This document shows positions 34,976-45,999 of a stretch of DNA of 64,000 nucleotides, in pieces (position 1 is the first letter of the stretch; every line of letters begins with the position of its first letter). A program made the translations under genes and the position numbers. Source of the DNA: Utricularia gibba (taxonomy: Eukaryota; Streptophyta; Magnoliopsida; Lamiales; Lentibulariaceae); contig NEEC01000017.1 in assembly GCA_002189035.1 (NCBI GenBank), positions 62,001 to 126,000 on the forward strand, given 5' to 3'. Below the pieces are notes generated by a model, which was not told the origin of the DNA, searched no databases, and saw only the letters and a list, made by a program, of their open reading frames with translations.

Positions 34976-35965
34976 GGGCGCGTTTGATTGCTGGGTTGCG
35001 GCATGGGTTGCGGCGTGGGTTGCGGCGTGGGTTTAGACATAAACCCACGTTTGGTTCGTGGGTTTCAAGTAGATAAAAATAAACCCACCTTTTGACCATA
35101 AACAAGGCGGGAACCCATGGAGCTGGGTTTAGCTAAACCCAAGGGGGGGGGGGTCGGTTTAGCTAAACCCAGCTCGGCGCTTCCATTTTTGCCGTCACGT
35201 GAACCATATTTGAACGTAGATTTATCAGAAACCAGATGCACAGATCTATTTACCAATTTTTTTGAATGTTAAAATTCCTACATATCTGTAGCATATTTAT
35301 TCAGATCTATAACAGATTTGTTCAGATCTGTAACAGATTTGTTCAGATCTGTTCAAATCTGTTGAAGAAGAAGAAGAAGAAGAAGAAAAAGAAGAAGAAG
35401 AAAAAGAAGAAGAAGAAGAGAAATAAGAAGAAGAAGAGAAAGAACAAGAAGAAGAAAATAAAGAAGAAAAAGATGAAAACAAAGAAAAAGATAAAGATAA
35501 AAATAATAACAACATGTCTAATATTCTGGGTTTTCATTTTTGGTGCTGAATGTGAGTTTTCGTTTTGAAGACGAGCACTGCGTCTATTATTATCCGGTGC
35601 TTGCTGTAAATGTGAATTTTCGTTTTGAAGACAAGCACCGTGTCTATTATTACTCAGTGCTTGTTATAAAATAAAATTTCAACTAAGCATCGTAATTTAT
35701 GCTATGCAGTGCTCGATTGAACTTATAAAATGATATAGAAAAATAAAATATATGATAATTTATTTTAATTAATCAAAAGGGTATATTGGTAATTTCATAT
35801 GAAAATCATTACAAACCCAATTTTAAACCCACGTACCAAACGTGTATTCATCCTAAACACATCAACCAAACACGGATTACACCCTTTAAACCCATGAAAT
35901 CGGGTTATCTAAACCCAAATAAACTAAACCTGGGTTTAAACCAAACCCAGCAACCAAATGCGCCC
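34976..35965. mobile_element. Harbinger-type non-autonomous element (MITE A)
   Basis: 990 bp with terminal inverted repeats GGGCGCGTTTGATTGCTGGG at the left and, reverse-complemented from the right, GGGCGCATTTGGTTGCTGGG. Both sides are flanked by TTA, the target duplication of PIF/Harbinger elements. It encodes no recognisable protein; the lysine-rich open frame in the middle comes from the GAA repeat. Confidence 0.88.
35362..35500 (+). repeat. GAA/AAG microsatellite
   Basis: About 140 bases of near-perfect GAA repeats with A-run interruptions, all purine on the plus strand. It lies inside MITE A. Confidence 0.93.
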
Positions 35966-35968
35966 TTA

Positions 35969-36136
35969 GAGTCTGTTTGGTACAGCTTCTGCTTCAGTAG
36001 AAGCACTTCTAGAAGCTGAAATAATGAAGTGCTTCAATTTTTTTAGAAGCTGGGGTACCCTTGCTCCAAAAAAAACTGAAGCGCTTCTAGAATCACTTCT
36101 TTGAAGTTGTTTTTTGAAGCAATACCAAATAGACCC
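35969..36136. mobile_element. Small Harbinger-type MITE (MITE B)
   Basis: 168 bp with ends GAGTCTGTTTGGTA and, reverse-complemented, GGGTCTATTTGGTA. TTA lies on each side (35966-35968 and 36137-36139) and is shared with its neighbours A and C. The interior is rich in AGAAGC/GCTTCT words that form short palindromes. Confidence 0.87.
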
Positions 36137-36429
36137 TTAGAGCCTGTTTGGAACCGTTTCTAAAATTAACTTAAAAAAAAGTGATTCTGTAGAAGTACTT
36201 TTTTTGAAGCAATTTGTGTTTGGTCCATCAACTCCAAACAGATAAAAACAAAACGTGTTTGGTATAATTTGCTTCATATGTAGTTTTTTTTTTGTATTGA
36301 TATTACTAATATACCCTTAATGAATTTTTTTTCAATTACTCTCTTAAATTCATACCTACCTCTACTACTACATACACTTGTTTTTCATCTTCTTGATTTC
36401 TTTTGTTCACGAATGACAATACACATCCA

Positions 36430-37879
36430 TGGCTTTTGAGATGGAGTATTCATTGTCTCCTTTGAAGTCATACATGGATGATGATCAATCTGCAAGAAGA
36501 AATAAAGAAGTTTAAAAAATGGTGGTTAGTGTTGTATCTTTGATTGGTAGTTATTATGCTAATCGGGTGCATAAATTTCCATGTAAGAATAGGAAGTTTA
36601 CGGGTGTAGAATTGTTGAAGGAGATGTTAGAAGGCAATCCAATTAAGTGTTATGATAAGTTAAGGATGAGAACTCATGTTTTTTATCAACTTTGTGAATT
36701 ATTGAGTGAGTCTAATGGGTTGAAACCTATTGGGGGTGTCTCCATTCGGTAACAACTTGCTCACTTTTTTCAATATGTTGGCCAAGGTCACAATCAACGT
36801 CATCTTGCAAAAGAGTATCAACATTCAAGTATGATGTTTTTTAGTTTTGTATCATCTATGTTTTTTTGCTAATATACTTTTGTATGGTAATGTTGTGTTT
36901 TGCATAATACCGTAGCATGGACAATCCATAGATCGATACGTGCAGTTCTTAAAGCTTGTTTGAAGATGTCTAAAGATTGGATTTGTTTATTTCGACCTCA
37001 CAATGTTACTCCTCCAAAGATCCAATTTGACGATCGATACTCACGTTATTTTAAGGTTGTATATCTTATATATTAGTCTATCCATTCTCTTAATTTATTG
37101 ACTAATCATTATTGGATGATTTTTTACACTTTAGGATTGCATTGGAGCCATAGATGGTACCCACATTGATGCAATTCTGCCACCAAAAAAGCAAATTCCA
37201 TTTATCGAAAGGAAGGGGAAACCAACACAAAACATATTGGCTGCTTGCGATTTTAATTTATGTTTCACTTTTGTGGCTGCTAGTTGGGAAGGGGCAGCAC
37301 ATGATTCACGTGTGTTATGTGCTGCCATTAATGATCAAAATTCTACGTTTCAAATGCCATCCCAAGGTGCTTACTCATAGTTGTTTAATGTGTTAATTCA
37401 AATGTGTTACTCATCATTATTCACTGATCTTGTTTTGTATTAGGAAAGTACTACCTCGTTGACTCTGGTTATGCAAATAGGAATGGGTTTATGGCCCCAT
37501 ACAGGAGGGAGAGATATCATCTTCCAGATTTTCATCGAAATCCATCTATCAGAGATGGAAAGGAATTATTCAATTTCAAGCATTCATCCTTGAGATGCGC
37601 AATTGAAAGATCATTTGGAATTTGGAAGAAGAAATTCAAGCTAGTGACTGCTTCCCTTCTCCATTGGCTTGGAAGATACAAATTAGGCTTGTAATTGTGA
37701 CGATAGCACTGCACAATTACATTAGAATTATGAACAATGATGACCCACATTTCTTAGAAGAAGTGCAAGAATATGATTCACAAGATCCACTGATTGATTC
37801 GGAAGGTGCAGGGGACAATGACATGGATGCCATAAGAGACTCTATTAGGGTGAAAATGGAAGCAGATAGACATTTATGA
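36430..37879 (+). pseudogene. PIF/Harbinger DDE transposase (HARBI1-like), broken
   Basis: The N-terminal DUF8040-type segment is at 36519-36752 and ends in a stop (R then TAA where a Glu-Gln is usual). The DDE_Tnp_4 core is at 37130-37690: CIGAIDGTHI with the first Asp, AAHDSRVL, YYLVDSGYAN with the second Asp, and IERSFGIWKKKF with the Glu. Introns separate the core pieces (for example 37060-37135 and 37370-37443). A frameshift near 37660 moves the C-terminus (VTIALHNYIR...) to another frame, ending at 37879. Confidence 0.88.
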
Positions 37880-37984
37880 ATGTTTGATTTGACAGTTAAC
37901 TATAATTCAGTGTGATTAGTATATATTTGGAAGAAGTCGAGCACATGGACGTGGGTTATGTACAAACAACACCCATGTGTATCT

Positions 37985-38330
37985 CACATTAGCTCCCACT
38001 TCTCTTATATGGGTGTCTCGGAAGTAGTATTTGAGACAGTTTTCCAGGCACCCACTTCCCTCATGTGGGTGTCTCAAGAGAGTGTCTGGAAAGAGAGTTG
38101 GACGGCACCTACAAAACAATACATTGTGCGGGTGTCCGAGAAGAGTGTGTAAGACCATTTCCAGGCACCCACTTCCCTCATGTGGATGCCTCGGAGGGTG
38201 TTTGGAAAGGGATATGTGAAACAGTTTTCCAGACACCCACTTCCTTCATGTGGGTGCCTCGGGAGGGTGTTTGTGAGTCTGCAACCAAATTCCAGGCACC
38301 CACCTTTGCTCATGTGGGTGCCTGGAACCG
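37985..38330. repeat. Degenerate repeats with palindromic CACCCAC/GTGGGTG cores
   Basis: At least four related units, with cores near 38049, 38166, 38235 and 38297, each of the form GGCACCCACTTCC then CATGTGGGTGCC. Each core can fold on itself, and spacing is irregular (about 60-120 bases). They lie between the transposase and the Myb gene of the Harbinger element. Confidence 0.78.
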
Positions 38331-38493
38331 AATATATCCAAACGTTTCGATATGAACTGTGGTTCCGGTTTGAACTGAACCCACCTTTACCCATGTGTAT
38401 CCTGTATTAATGCTATCTATGAAATAAGTAATTTTGTAGAAATCCAATACACGAACATAGGTTATGCATAAACCATGCTTGTGTGTATCTCAC

Positions 38494-38589
38494 ATTAATG
38501 ACACCTACGAAATAAGTAATATGTTAGGAGTCCAACACATTTGTGTATTGGACTCCTACCAAATTACTTATTTCGCAGGTAGCATTAAT
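38494..38589. repeat. Long imperfect hairpin
   Basis: Two arms of about 45 bases face each other around TTTG. The left reads ATTAATGACACCTACGAAAT and the right, reverse-complemented, starts ATTAATGCTACCTGCGAAAT. Both continue through AAGTAAT and GGAGTCCAA. It lies just downstream of the converging Myb gene and may mark the boundary between the two Harbinger genes. Confidence 0.85.
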
Positions 38590-38731
38590 ATAAAATATGT
38601 TAAAACAGAATAACAAAAATTCAGAAAATATGATAACGTCCAACTCATTATTTTGTCTTTAACACAACAACCTCAAATCTAAATGAAATAGACAACATCA
38701 AGATAATCTACTTTTGCAAATAACACCAACT

Positions 38732-39734
38732 TTATGGGACATTCTTCCCCATTTTGTGGCAATGAATTTGATAATCATATTTGAGATAAGCTACTCTTGC
38801 ATCATCATTTTTTGCCAATAACCAAAGATCGCGCTTGGTTTCTGATGCAAACATCGCCATGGCATGTACATATATCTCATCACCAAATGTTATGCCACTG
38901 CAGTTGTCCAAAAAGTCGAAACAGGTTTTTATTTCAGCCTTTTCATGGTCTACAAGACACTGCTCCCGTGAAGGTCCAACAGCTTCTGCCACCTTTTCCA
39001 ATGCCTGAGCAATTATGTTGCTGTCATTTGTCCTAGCACACTTTCTTGTGCTTGTTAGTGCTTTTCGCACCGGTGTTCATATGCTAGATTGACAACCTAT
39101 CAACCATATGGAGAGTTCTGAACTTGTGTAGCAACTTGATAGCCTTCAATATTATCTTGAATGTCATTTGCATCTTCAAAAGAAGGCGATGAGTGTTGTC
39201 CACCTGTCGAATAATGCACTGATTCTCCTATGACTAAGATATCACTAAACATTACCTCTTGCTCTTCTAAAAAAATTGGTATTGCATTCTTATAATAACG
39301 TGCAGCTTTGTTATCCTACAAGTATATAATATCACTTACGATGAAACATTGCAGAAACATAAAAAAACAAGCATTTGTATTATAAAAAATTGAATCTTGA
39401 AACAAATATAATGTACCTTTAAGTAGTCACTCCGGAAGGAATCAGGCATATCTACAACACCATTAGGCTTAAATCCAATTCCGGTTTGCTTCGTCAATTT
39501 AACCCATACATCCCAAGCTTTTTTCATCTTATCCCATTTGTTTTTCAATTGAGCTCGAGAATAATTCTTACCTGTCAAAGAATTAAAATTCCTAACCACA
39601 TTCTCCCATCCCAATCTATTGAAGTGGCTGTTCGGTCTATTTCCCGCATGGACCTCTGTTGTACAAACTCGAATAAAGGTCTCTACCAGGTTAGGATCAA
39701 CCCATCTTGCTTGTGAGCTATCTCCTCCTTCCAT
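38732..39734 (-). pseudogene. Myb/SANT-like protein of the Harbinger element
   Basis: Exon 1 (39418-39734) starts MEGGDSSQARW and has the trihelix-like Myb/SANT pattern: GNRPNSHFNRLGWENVVRNF, then QLKNKWDKMKKAWDVWVKL and TGIGFKPNGVVDMPDSF. The second exon region continues below 39316 with NKAARYYKNAIPIFLEEQEVM. Stops near 39100 and frame changes lead to a last segment (39070-38732) with CFDFLDNCSGITFGDEIYVHA. In PIF/Harbinger elements this protein partners the transposase in DNA binding and nuclear import. It appears inactive here. Confidence 0.82.
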
Positions 39735-40143
39735 ATATCTACAGAAAATGGTGAAATAATGAAAGATAAAAAATGCAACAAAAACTAAAGAAGATGTAGG
39801 CAAATGAAGCAAATGAAACAAAGAAAACTGAAGAAGATCTATTTCATTCGAATGAGATCTGAAGATAGAGACCAAATTTGGAGGAATCGCACCTACTTTT
39901 CACGCTGCATTCGAGTGGGAATAGTTGTAATTTTGAAGCAACGACTTTAACCCTAGATGAAGTGGAAGGGTAATTTATTGAAATTTTGAAATGAAGTAAG
40001 GGTAAAATAGGTATATATATTTGAGAAGTGCTTCAATTTTTATTGAAGCACGGGTCCCTCAGCTTCTCAAAAAAAGTGGAGCGCTTTACTACTCCAACTC
40101 CCGGTGGAGCAGAAGTAGCACGTGTTTTGTTCAGGAATCACTT

Positions 40144-41554
40144 TGATAACACACAAATTTTCATGTTTTAGGATAAGAAAAATCATAGATTTTAATTATG
40201 TTTAAGTGTTAATTTTATAGTTTTAATTATTTTTATTTGATTAGAGAAAATATGATTTTTGGTGTGATTAGTGGGCTAAATCCTTTGATTTAGCCCACCC
40301 CATGTCTAACCTGATTTTGGAGTCTAGCAACATCCCAAGAATGAAGGAAAAATCTGGATTTCGTGCAAGTCACCAGGGTGCAGGGGGCAATGAGTACACT
40401 GCCATGACGACAATCTATAAGTTAGGGCCTGGAGCAGCAGATCTGTCAGAGAATGTACTTGCCTTGGGAAGTGGGAGGCAAGAGAAAGCTGAGGAGAGAG
40501 AATCGCAAAAAAAGAAAAGGGAGTTCACCCCAGAATTTGGAGAGGGCACACACGAGGAGGTTTCTCCCCCAACCCCAACTCAAACACGAAGAACACGAAA
40601 GGAGAAGGAGGAAGAAAAGGGATTTTTCTGGAGAAGAACCTCCAACTTGAAGGAAGAAGATCAAGACCCAGTTCAGCGCTACTGTTCCGGTCCAGGAACA
40701 TGAGCAGACGGAAACCAGACTTCTTATTGCTTTCTTTTACTTTGTTGATGTCTTTAGTTTCTGCACTAAACTTCTGCACGATGTTCTCAACATTTTCTTT
40801 ATCTTATGTTAATGCCATTACATTTTACCTTCAAAGCATGAGTAGCTAAACCCTAGGAGTGCCTTAAGGTGAAGCATGATGGTGTGGGTCTAGGAATCTT
40901 AATAAAATTGATCATTGTTTCTTAGCTCTTGTTTCTATCAAACCATGGGTAGACCTAAGGAGGGGAACAAGTAGCTTTACAACTTAGATGCTTGATTTAG
41001 AGGTAGACCAACAAATCAAGACGGGAGCAGTAGGTGTTAGTCTGGGGTAGAACCGGGTAGACATAGTTCTATATGCTTTGCATGTGGGTAGACCTAATTG
41101 TAAGGTTGGTGATGATATGGAGGACTAGCTTAGCCGAAAATATGGTGAATGACCCTGGAAGACTTAGGTTATTTGAAGTTGTGAGTATAGGAACATGGTA
41201 GATTAAATTAGGAATTTTGGCACCACACCACTTGTAGATCCTTAAGGCACGTTAGTTTTATTCTGAGTTAGAACCACTACCTGTTACCGTAGCGTTAACA
41301 CCTGATATTGTTTAATGATCTTGTTTACCGAACTTGTTTACCACTGTTAGTCCGAGCTTAGACTAAGGCCTACTGTTATCCGAAATTATGCATGTACTAA
41401 AACACTTAGCAAGCACAAGCTCTTCGTGATTGACCCCGATATCCACTATACAAGTTTTCCAAATTTGTATTTTGTGTAGATTAGGGATTATAAATTTATT
41501 TGATACGGATTTTCTATTTTTAATTGCAACGATATTAGGAATTTCCGTTTATTA
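40144..41554 (+). mobile_element. Solo LTR, family B, with CACTT target duplication
   Basis: 1411 bp from TGATAACACACAAATT to CCGTTTATTA, aligning over its length with the solo LTR at 56881-58037. CACTT stands on each side (40139-40143 and 41555-41559), so it is a clean LTR-LTR recombination product. It splits the right subterminal region of the Harbinger element. Confidence 0.92.
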
Positions 41555-41606
41555 CACTTCTAAAAGCGATTTTTTTGAAGCTGAAGCTGCATCAAACAGA
41601 CCCTTA

Positions 41607-42600
41607 GAAGCTTACAAATGGTTGAAAAAGAGGCCTGCAAACCAATGGAGTAGAGCGTTTTTTAGGACAACCAATAAGTGTGATGCATTGCTAAACAATG
41701 CATGTGAATGCTTCAATAGTGTGATTGTTGAAGCTAGAGAGAAACCAATTCTTGGTTTATTAGAAGGAATTCGTAATTATCTCATGACAAGAGTGGCAAC
41801 AAATCTTGAAACTGTGCAAAAGTTGAAAGACACCATTTGTCCTAGAATTCGCAAAATTTTTGAAAAAATCATGAAAGAAGCTAGAAATATGAGGTCTGAC
41901 AGAAATAGTTATCAAATCATGGGACCATTTGAACAGCACACAATGAATATGGAAACAAGACTTTGCACTTGCAGGAAGTGGGAGTTGATAAGAATTCCTT
42001 GCAAAGATTCCGTATCAGCCATGTGGGCAAGGAAGGAGAGGTCGGAAGACTATATAGCTGAATGCTACACTATTTCAGAATACATATAGTGCTATACACA
42101 TGCTATAATGGGAATCTCTAGTTCCACTTTTTGACCTGAACTTAATCTTCCACCACCTATCCCTACAATGTTTGAAAAAAAAAATTGGAGGCCAAAAAAA
42201 CTGAGGAAATAGCAAATGCATGAACCTCCTACTAATCCTCACAGGCTTTCTACAAAGAGATCTAATAATCAGTCTAGCCGTTGTAATGAAACTGAACACA
42301 ATTCCAAAAGTTGCAAGATGGCACCTGCAATGCAACTTGAAGATGAAGGACAGCAGGTTGTTTCTAATCTCAAAATAAAATCAAATAAAAAATGTGATGA
42401 ATTGTATATTTCAATTATAAATTACATGTTTTTATTGTCCACTATTTTTTTTTCTTTGAAATAGTCTAAGAAGCAAGGAGGAGATAATGCAAGAAGAGGG
42501 CACGGGGAGAGGTGGAGGTCGACGGAGCAGTGAGCATTTAAGGCTGAGAGATAATGCCATGGCGCACCTAGCCAAAGGAAAATGACAAAGGTATTTTGTT
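41607..42600 (+). pseudogene. MULE transposase, 3' part
   Basis: Resumes in the same frame as the codons before 34975, so removing the insertions leaves an uninterrupted KKTDL/EAYKW junction. It holds ANQWSRAFF, the third catalytic residue in NNACECFN, and the SWIM zinc finger CTCRKWELIRIPCKDSV. In SWIM fingers the last ligand is His (CKH); here it is Asp. The frame stops at 42089. Related text continues to about 42335, with a zinc-knuckle-like RCNETEHNSKSCK, but crosses stops near 42210. The 3' terminal repeat was not found. Confidence 0.86.
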
Positions 42601-42885
42601 AAGTGTCATTTTCTAGTTATTATTTAGGTATTATTATATATTAATCTAGTGCTAAGTTGTCCAATTAGGAATTATATTGATAAGTAATTGAATTTCCTTA
42701 GAAAATTCCTATTTTCCTATTTTGTATATATTTTTTGTCTTCTTTCTCACACTTTGATCGAGACATGTCAGTAGACTGTTGTGGAGTGTTGCAGGAGTAT
42801 TGTAGGTGGTCAGACTCTAAGTTTTCGTGCCTTGTACGCGACTTGGAACAATTGTCGGCGGAAGACTGACATTCGTCAAGGCCCC
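42601..42885 (+). repeat. LTR-like fragment
   Basis: The segment from TTAAGTGTCATTTTCT to about 42690 resembles, in reverse, 44110-44225, including CTAATTAGGAAT-like words. It is probably a decayed piece of the same repeat family as the inverted pair that follows. Confidence 0.45.
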
Positions 42886-45132
42886 TGATGCATGTCGTTT
42901 CCACAACAAATTTTAATATTTCTAAAACTCGTAAAACACAAAAGTGTAGTATGGGTGTCGAACGTAGGGAGTTGTTTTTCGAGTGAAAGGTGAGTTACCC
43001 CAAATACAACTATCACGATTCGTAAACGGTTTTGAAAGTAAAAGGTGCGAGAAACGTTAGTGATGAAGCTTGAATAAGGGAATAAGAGGGGTTTTGAATA
43101 GACAACTGAAAGAAACATAAGCAATGAACCTTAAATAAAGTACATGTTCCTGGGTTTGAAATCCTGTCCAACTATGTTTGTTGTGTCTTCACTCTTCTCT
43201 GGTCTTCTCGTAGGAGTAAGGAATTGCCTACCCTCCCTTACACTCTCTTGCAAGAAGGCACGAGAATAGCCTGATGTTGCTCCTTCTTGGACGAACGTGA
43301 GAATAAGAGGTCCTGCCAGTGTACCCTCACGCCCAAATTGTGCGCGTGTGCCCGAGTGTTGCCAATGACCTAATGAGTCCAAATACGTGGTCACTACCTG
43401 TCCAATGATCCTGAGGTACGGCCATAGACAAAACGTTGTCTTCCTCCTGCCAAAGGGGCATGAGTTAGTGCTTTCCACCTTGCTCTTCTCCAAAACTCGC
43501 GGGTAGTGATAAGCTAACAATGAATCTTGAATAAGGGGACTGTTACAGAAAGACTGCAACATAGTCGCGCGAAGACATACGAAACCCGTTCGGATTCAAA
43601 GAAGAGATGAAGATAAGCTAACGAAACATAGGACTGGGGGTGTTCAAACCCAGAAACAGAAGTTTCTAGCCGCGAACAGCCATACAAGCTAAAGGAAATG
43701 AAAACAAAGTTCTAGAGAGAAGCTAGAGGAAAATCCTCTATAGAGTGAAAACAAAAGTCTAAACTAAGCTAACTACTGATTGTCTAACATCTGAACAGAA
43801 TTGAACTTCAATGAGAGTCTGAGATTTCGTGTCCTCTTGGTTCTGCTGAACTTGGGATGACTTGCAAGCAAAACATCTGCTCTGACACTGGTACGCTAAT
43901 GATGCCACCTGTTAGAGACTCCCGCATGTCAAGGCTCATGATTAGGCGTCTGCTGTCTTCCTGAAATCAAGGGAATGTCAGCTCGGGAAGATCCAATTTG
44001 TCGCCATCAGATGCATTCTTTCTCTCACTTCCTGTCACGTGTACACCTCTAGAAAAACTCAATTGAAACTAGTAAAATTAATAGATAAAATACAAGATTT
44101 AGGATAATTACCCTAAACTAGATAAAAACCTAAATCTCATATTAGAGATTCCTAATTAGACACTTCTAATCACATTTAGACATAAAAACAACCTAAGAAA
44201 ATAATAAGAAAATGACACTTAATAGCCTCTGACTTACGGCATGCTAGAGTCTGCAGCAATGATTGGGCGCTAACTTGCACGCAAAGGAAGTCTGCTGGCG
44301 CACGCAAGACATAAGGAATGATGGGAAGGAGACCCAGAGGAGTTAATGCACGTGGGGAGTGATATAAAAGTCACTTGGAGCACTTAGTTTCGAACTTTTA
44401 ATGCCCTTTCGGGTTAAAACTCTTTAGTTTCTGGGATGTAGATGAAGTTTCCTTCCAAGTCCTGAGCAATACACTCGGTTCTTTGTTGAGTTCACTCCGG
44501 ATTCTTCATACTTCCACGCATCTTGTTGCAGTCTTTCCGTAACGACTCTTAGTCAAGGTCCATGAGTAGCATGCCACTCATCGCGGATTTTGGTGAAAAT
44601 CAAGGTGAAGAGCACCAACTCCAACCCTACCATTTCGAGCACCAACTCCTCGCGATAGTGGACAAGTTGTGACCTCGGACCTGCCAATGGCCATTGGCAA
44701 TAGCTGGGAACACGAGCACAATTCGGTTTGGATGGCAATCGAAGGCAATCCTCTTGTCTTCCTAATTGTCCAAGGGGGAATCACATGAGGTTTTTCCCGT
44801 GCCTCCTTGCCAATCAGAGTGTAAGAGACAGTAGGCTATTCCTTTCTCCTTTAACCAGCTATTCAGAAGAAATCAGTGAAAACAGAGGCAAGGACGGACA
44901 AAGGAAGGAGATGGAATCTCATTCCCAGAAACTGCGTACCATAGTCAAGGCCCATCACTTAGGTTGTAACTTTTATTTCTGCGCGTTAAAAACCCCCTTT
45001 TGTAAAGCCGTGACATTTTGAAAGTTTCTTACAAACACTTTTCACGAAAAACAACTCCCAGAGATCGATACTCGTAATACGCTTTTTGTGTTTTACGTTT
45101 TATAAATATTTAAAATTTGTTGAGGAAACGAT
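42886..45132. repeat. Inverted pair of decayed family C LTRs
   Basis: The left arm (about 42886-43460) starts TGATGCATGTCGTTTCC; the right arm (about 44590-45132) ends, reverse-complemented, in TTATCGTTTCCTCAACAAAT. The arms match along their length (for example AAACACAAAA and GGGAGTTGTTTTTCG near the tips), but with many differences. The middle is non-coding and AT-rich in parts. Whether this is two LTRs head to head or one foldback element is undecided. Confidence 0.7.
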
Positions 45133-45999
45133 AAATTTAAAACTGTGTGATTTTTTGGTATTTATAGAAAATCAATTTTATTGTTATTTATAGAAAACCA
45201 AAATCCCACTAGTACGTGGAAAAAAAAAACAAGGAACTTCTACTATTTTTAAATTTTCCCTCTCCCATATCTATATCAGATTGATAAAGAACGATCACAC
45301 AAACCCCAACATATTTTACATCTCCTCTTCTTCCCTAAGGCTGTGTTTGGTAATAAGGATAACATGGGATATCCTAATATGCGGGATAATAATAACGTGT
45401 TTGGTAAGCGGAAATAAATTTTTCTGGGATACTTTTTTCCTTTCTATAAGTCATAAAAGTATCCCCATCAAAACCCCTCTTTAATTTTATACCTTACACA
45501 TGGATAACTTTTTGATTATGAAAAGTCTAAAATACCTATAAATACATCTACATCTTGTCTTTAATTAAATGTAAGGGAAAATTATTTTTCAACCCTATGA
45601 TTCTGTTTCCCCTCAACCTACGAATTTCTTCCTCTATCTATAGATTTTCTTCCTCAACCTGTGAATATTTTCTACACCGACTTGCAAAATTTGGATCATA
45701 GACCCATTGTTGGGTCTCAAATTCATGTAATTGAGGTCCATGTTTTGACTGTTCGGTGGCACAACAAAGTATTCATTCGGTGTCCCACCCATTTGTAGAC
45801 ATCAAAATCGAAGGTTAGTAGCCAAGATGAATGAATAAATTCTTTAATAATGCAAACATATTCATTTTGTATTTTCTGATTGTTTGCTTTGTTCAAGATT
45901 TGTGTACGCATAAGCATGTAGTCTCTCTTGCATTAATTATTATATGTGATGAATTAATTGAAGGAACCCAAATTATTTTTTTGGATGGAATCAATTGAT

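Larger units (their letters stand above)
36140..41603 (+). mobile_element. Autonomous-type PIF/Harbinger element with nested solo LTR
   Basis: Ends are GAGCCTGTTTGGAAC and, reverse-complemented, GGGTCTGTTTGATGC, flanked by TTA at 36137-36139 and 41604-41606. It has the two-gene layout of this superfamily: a DDE transposase on the plus strand and a Myb/SANT-like protein on the minus strand. A complete solo LTR (40144-41554) lies near the right end. Both genes are damaged, so this copy is unlikely to move. Confidence 0.87.

Noticed and set aside
35266-35568. Lysine-rich protein of 100 residues
   Set aside because: It is a translation of the GAA microsatellite inside a MITE.
37985-38330. CRISPR-like array
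   Set aside because: Units are unequal, palindromic and spaced irregularly, in a plant transposon; no spacers of constant length.
41430-42089. A 219-codon frame as an independent gene
   Set aside because: Its first 59 codons lie in the solo LTR and Harbinger end; only the part from 41607 is MULE transposase.
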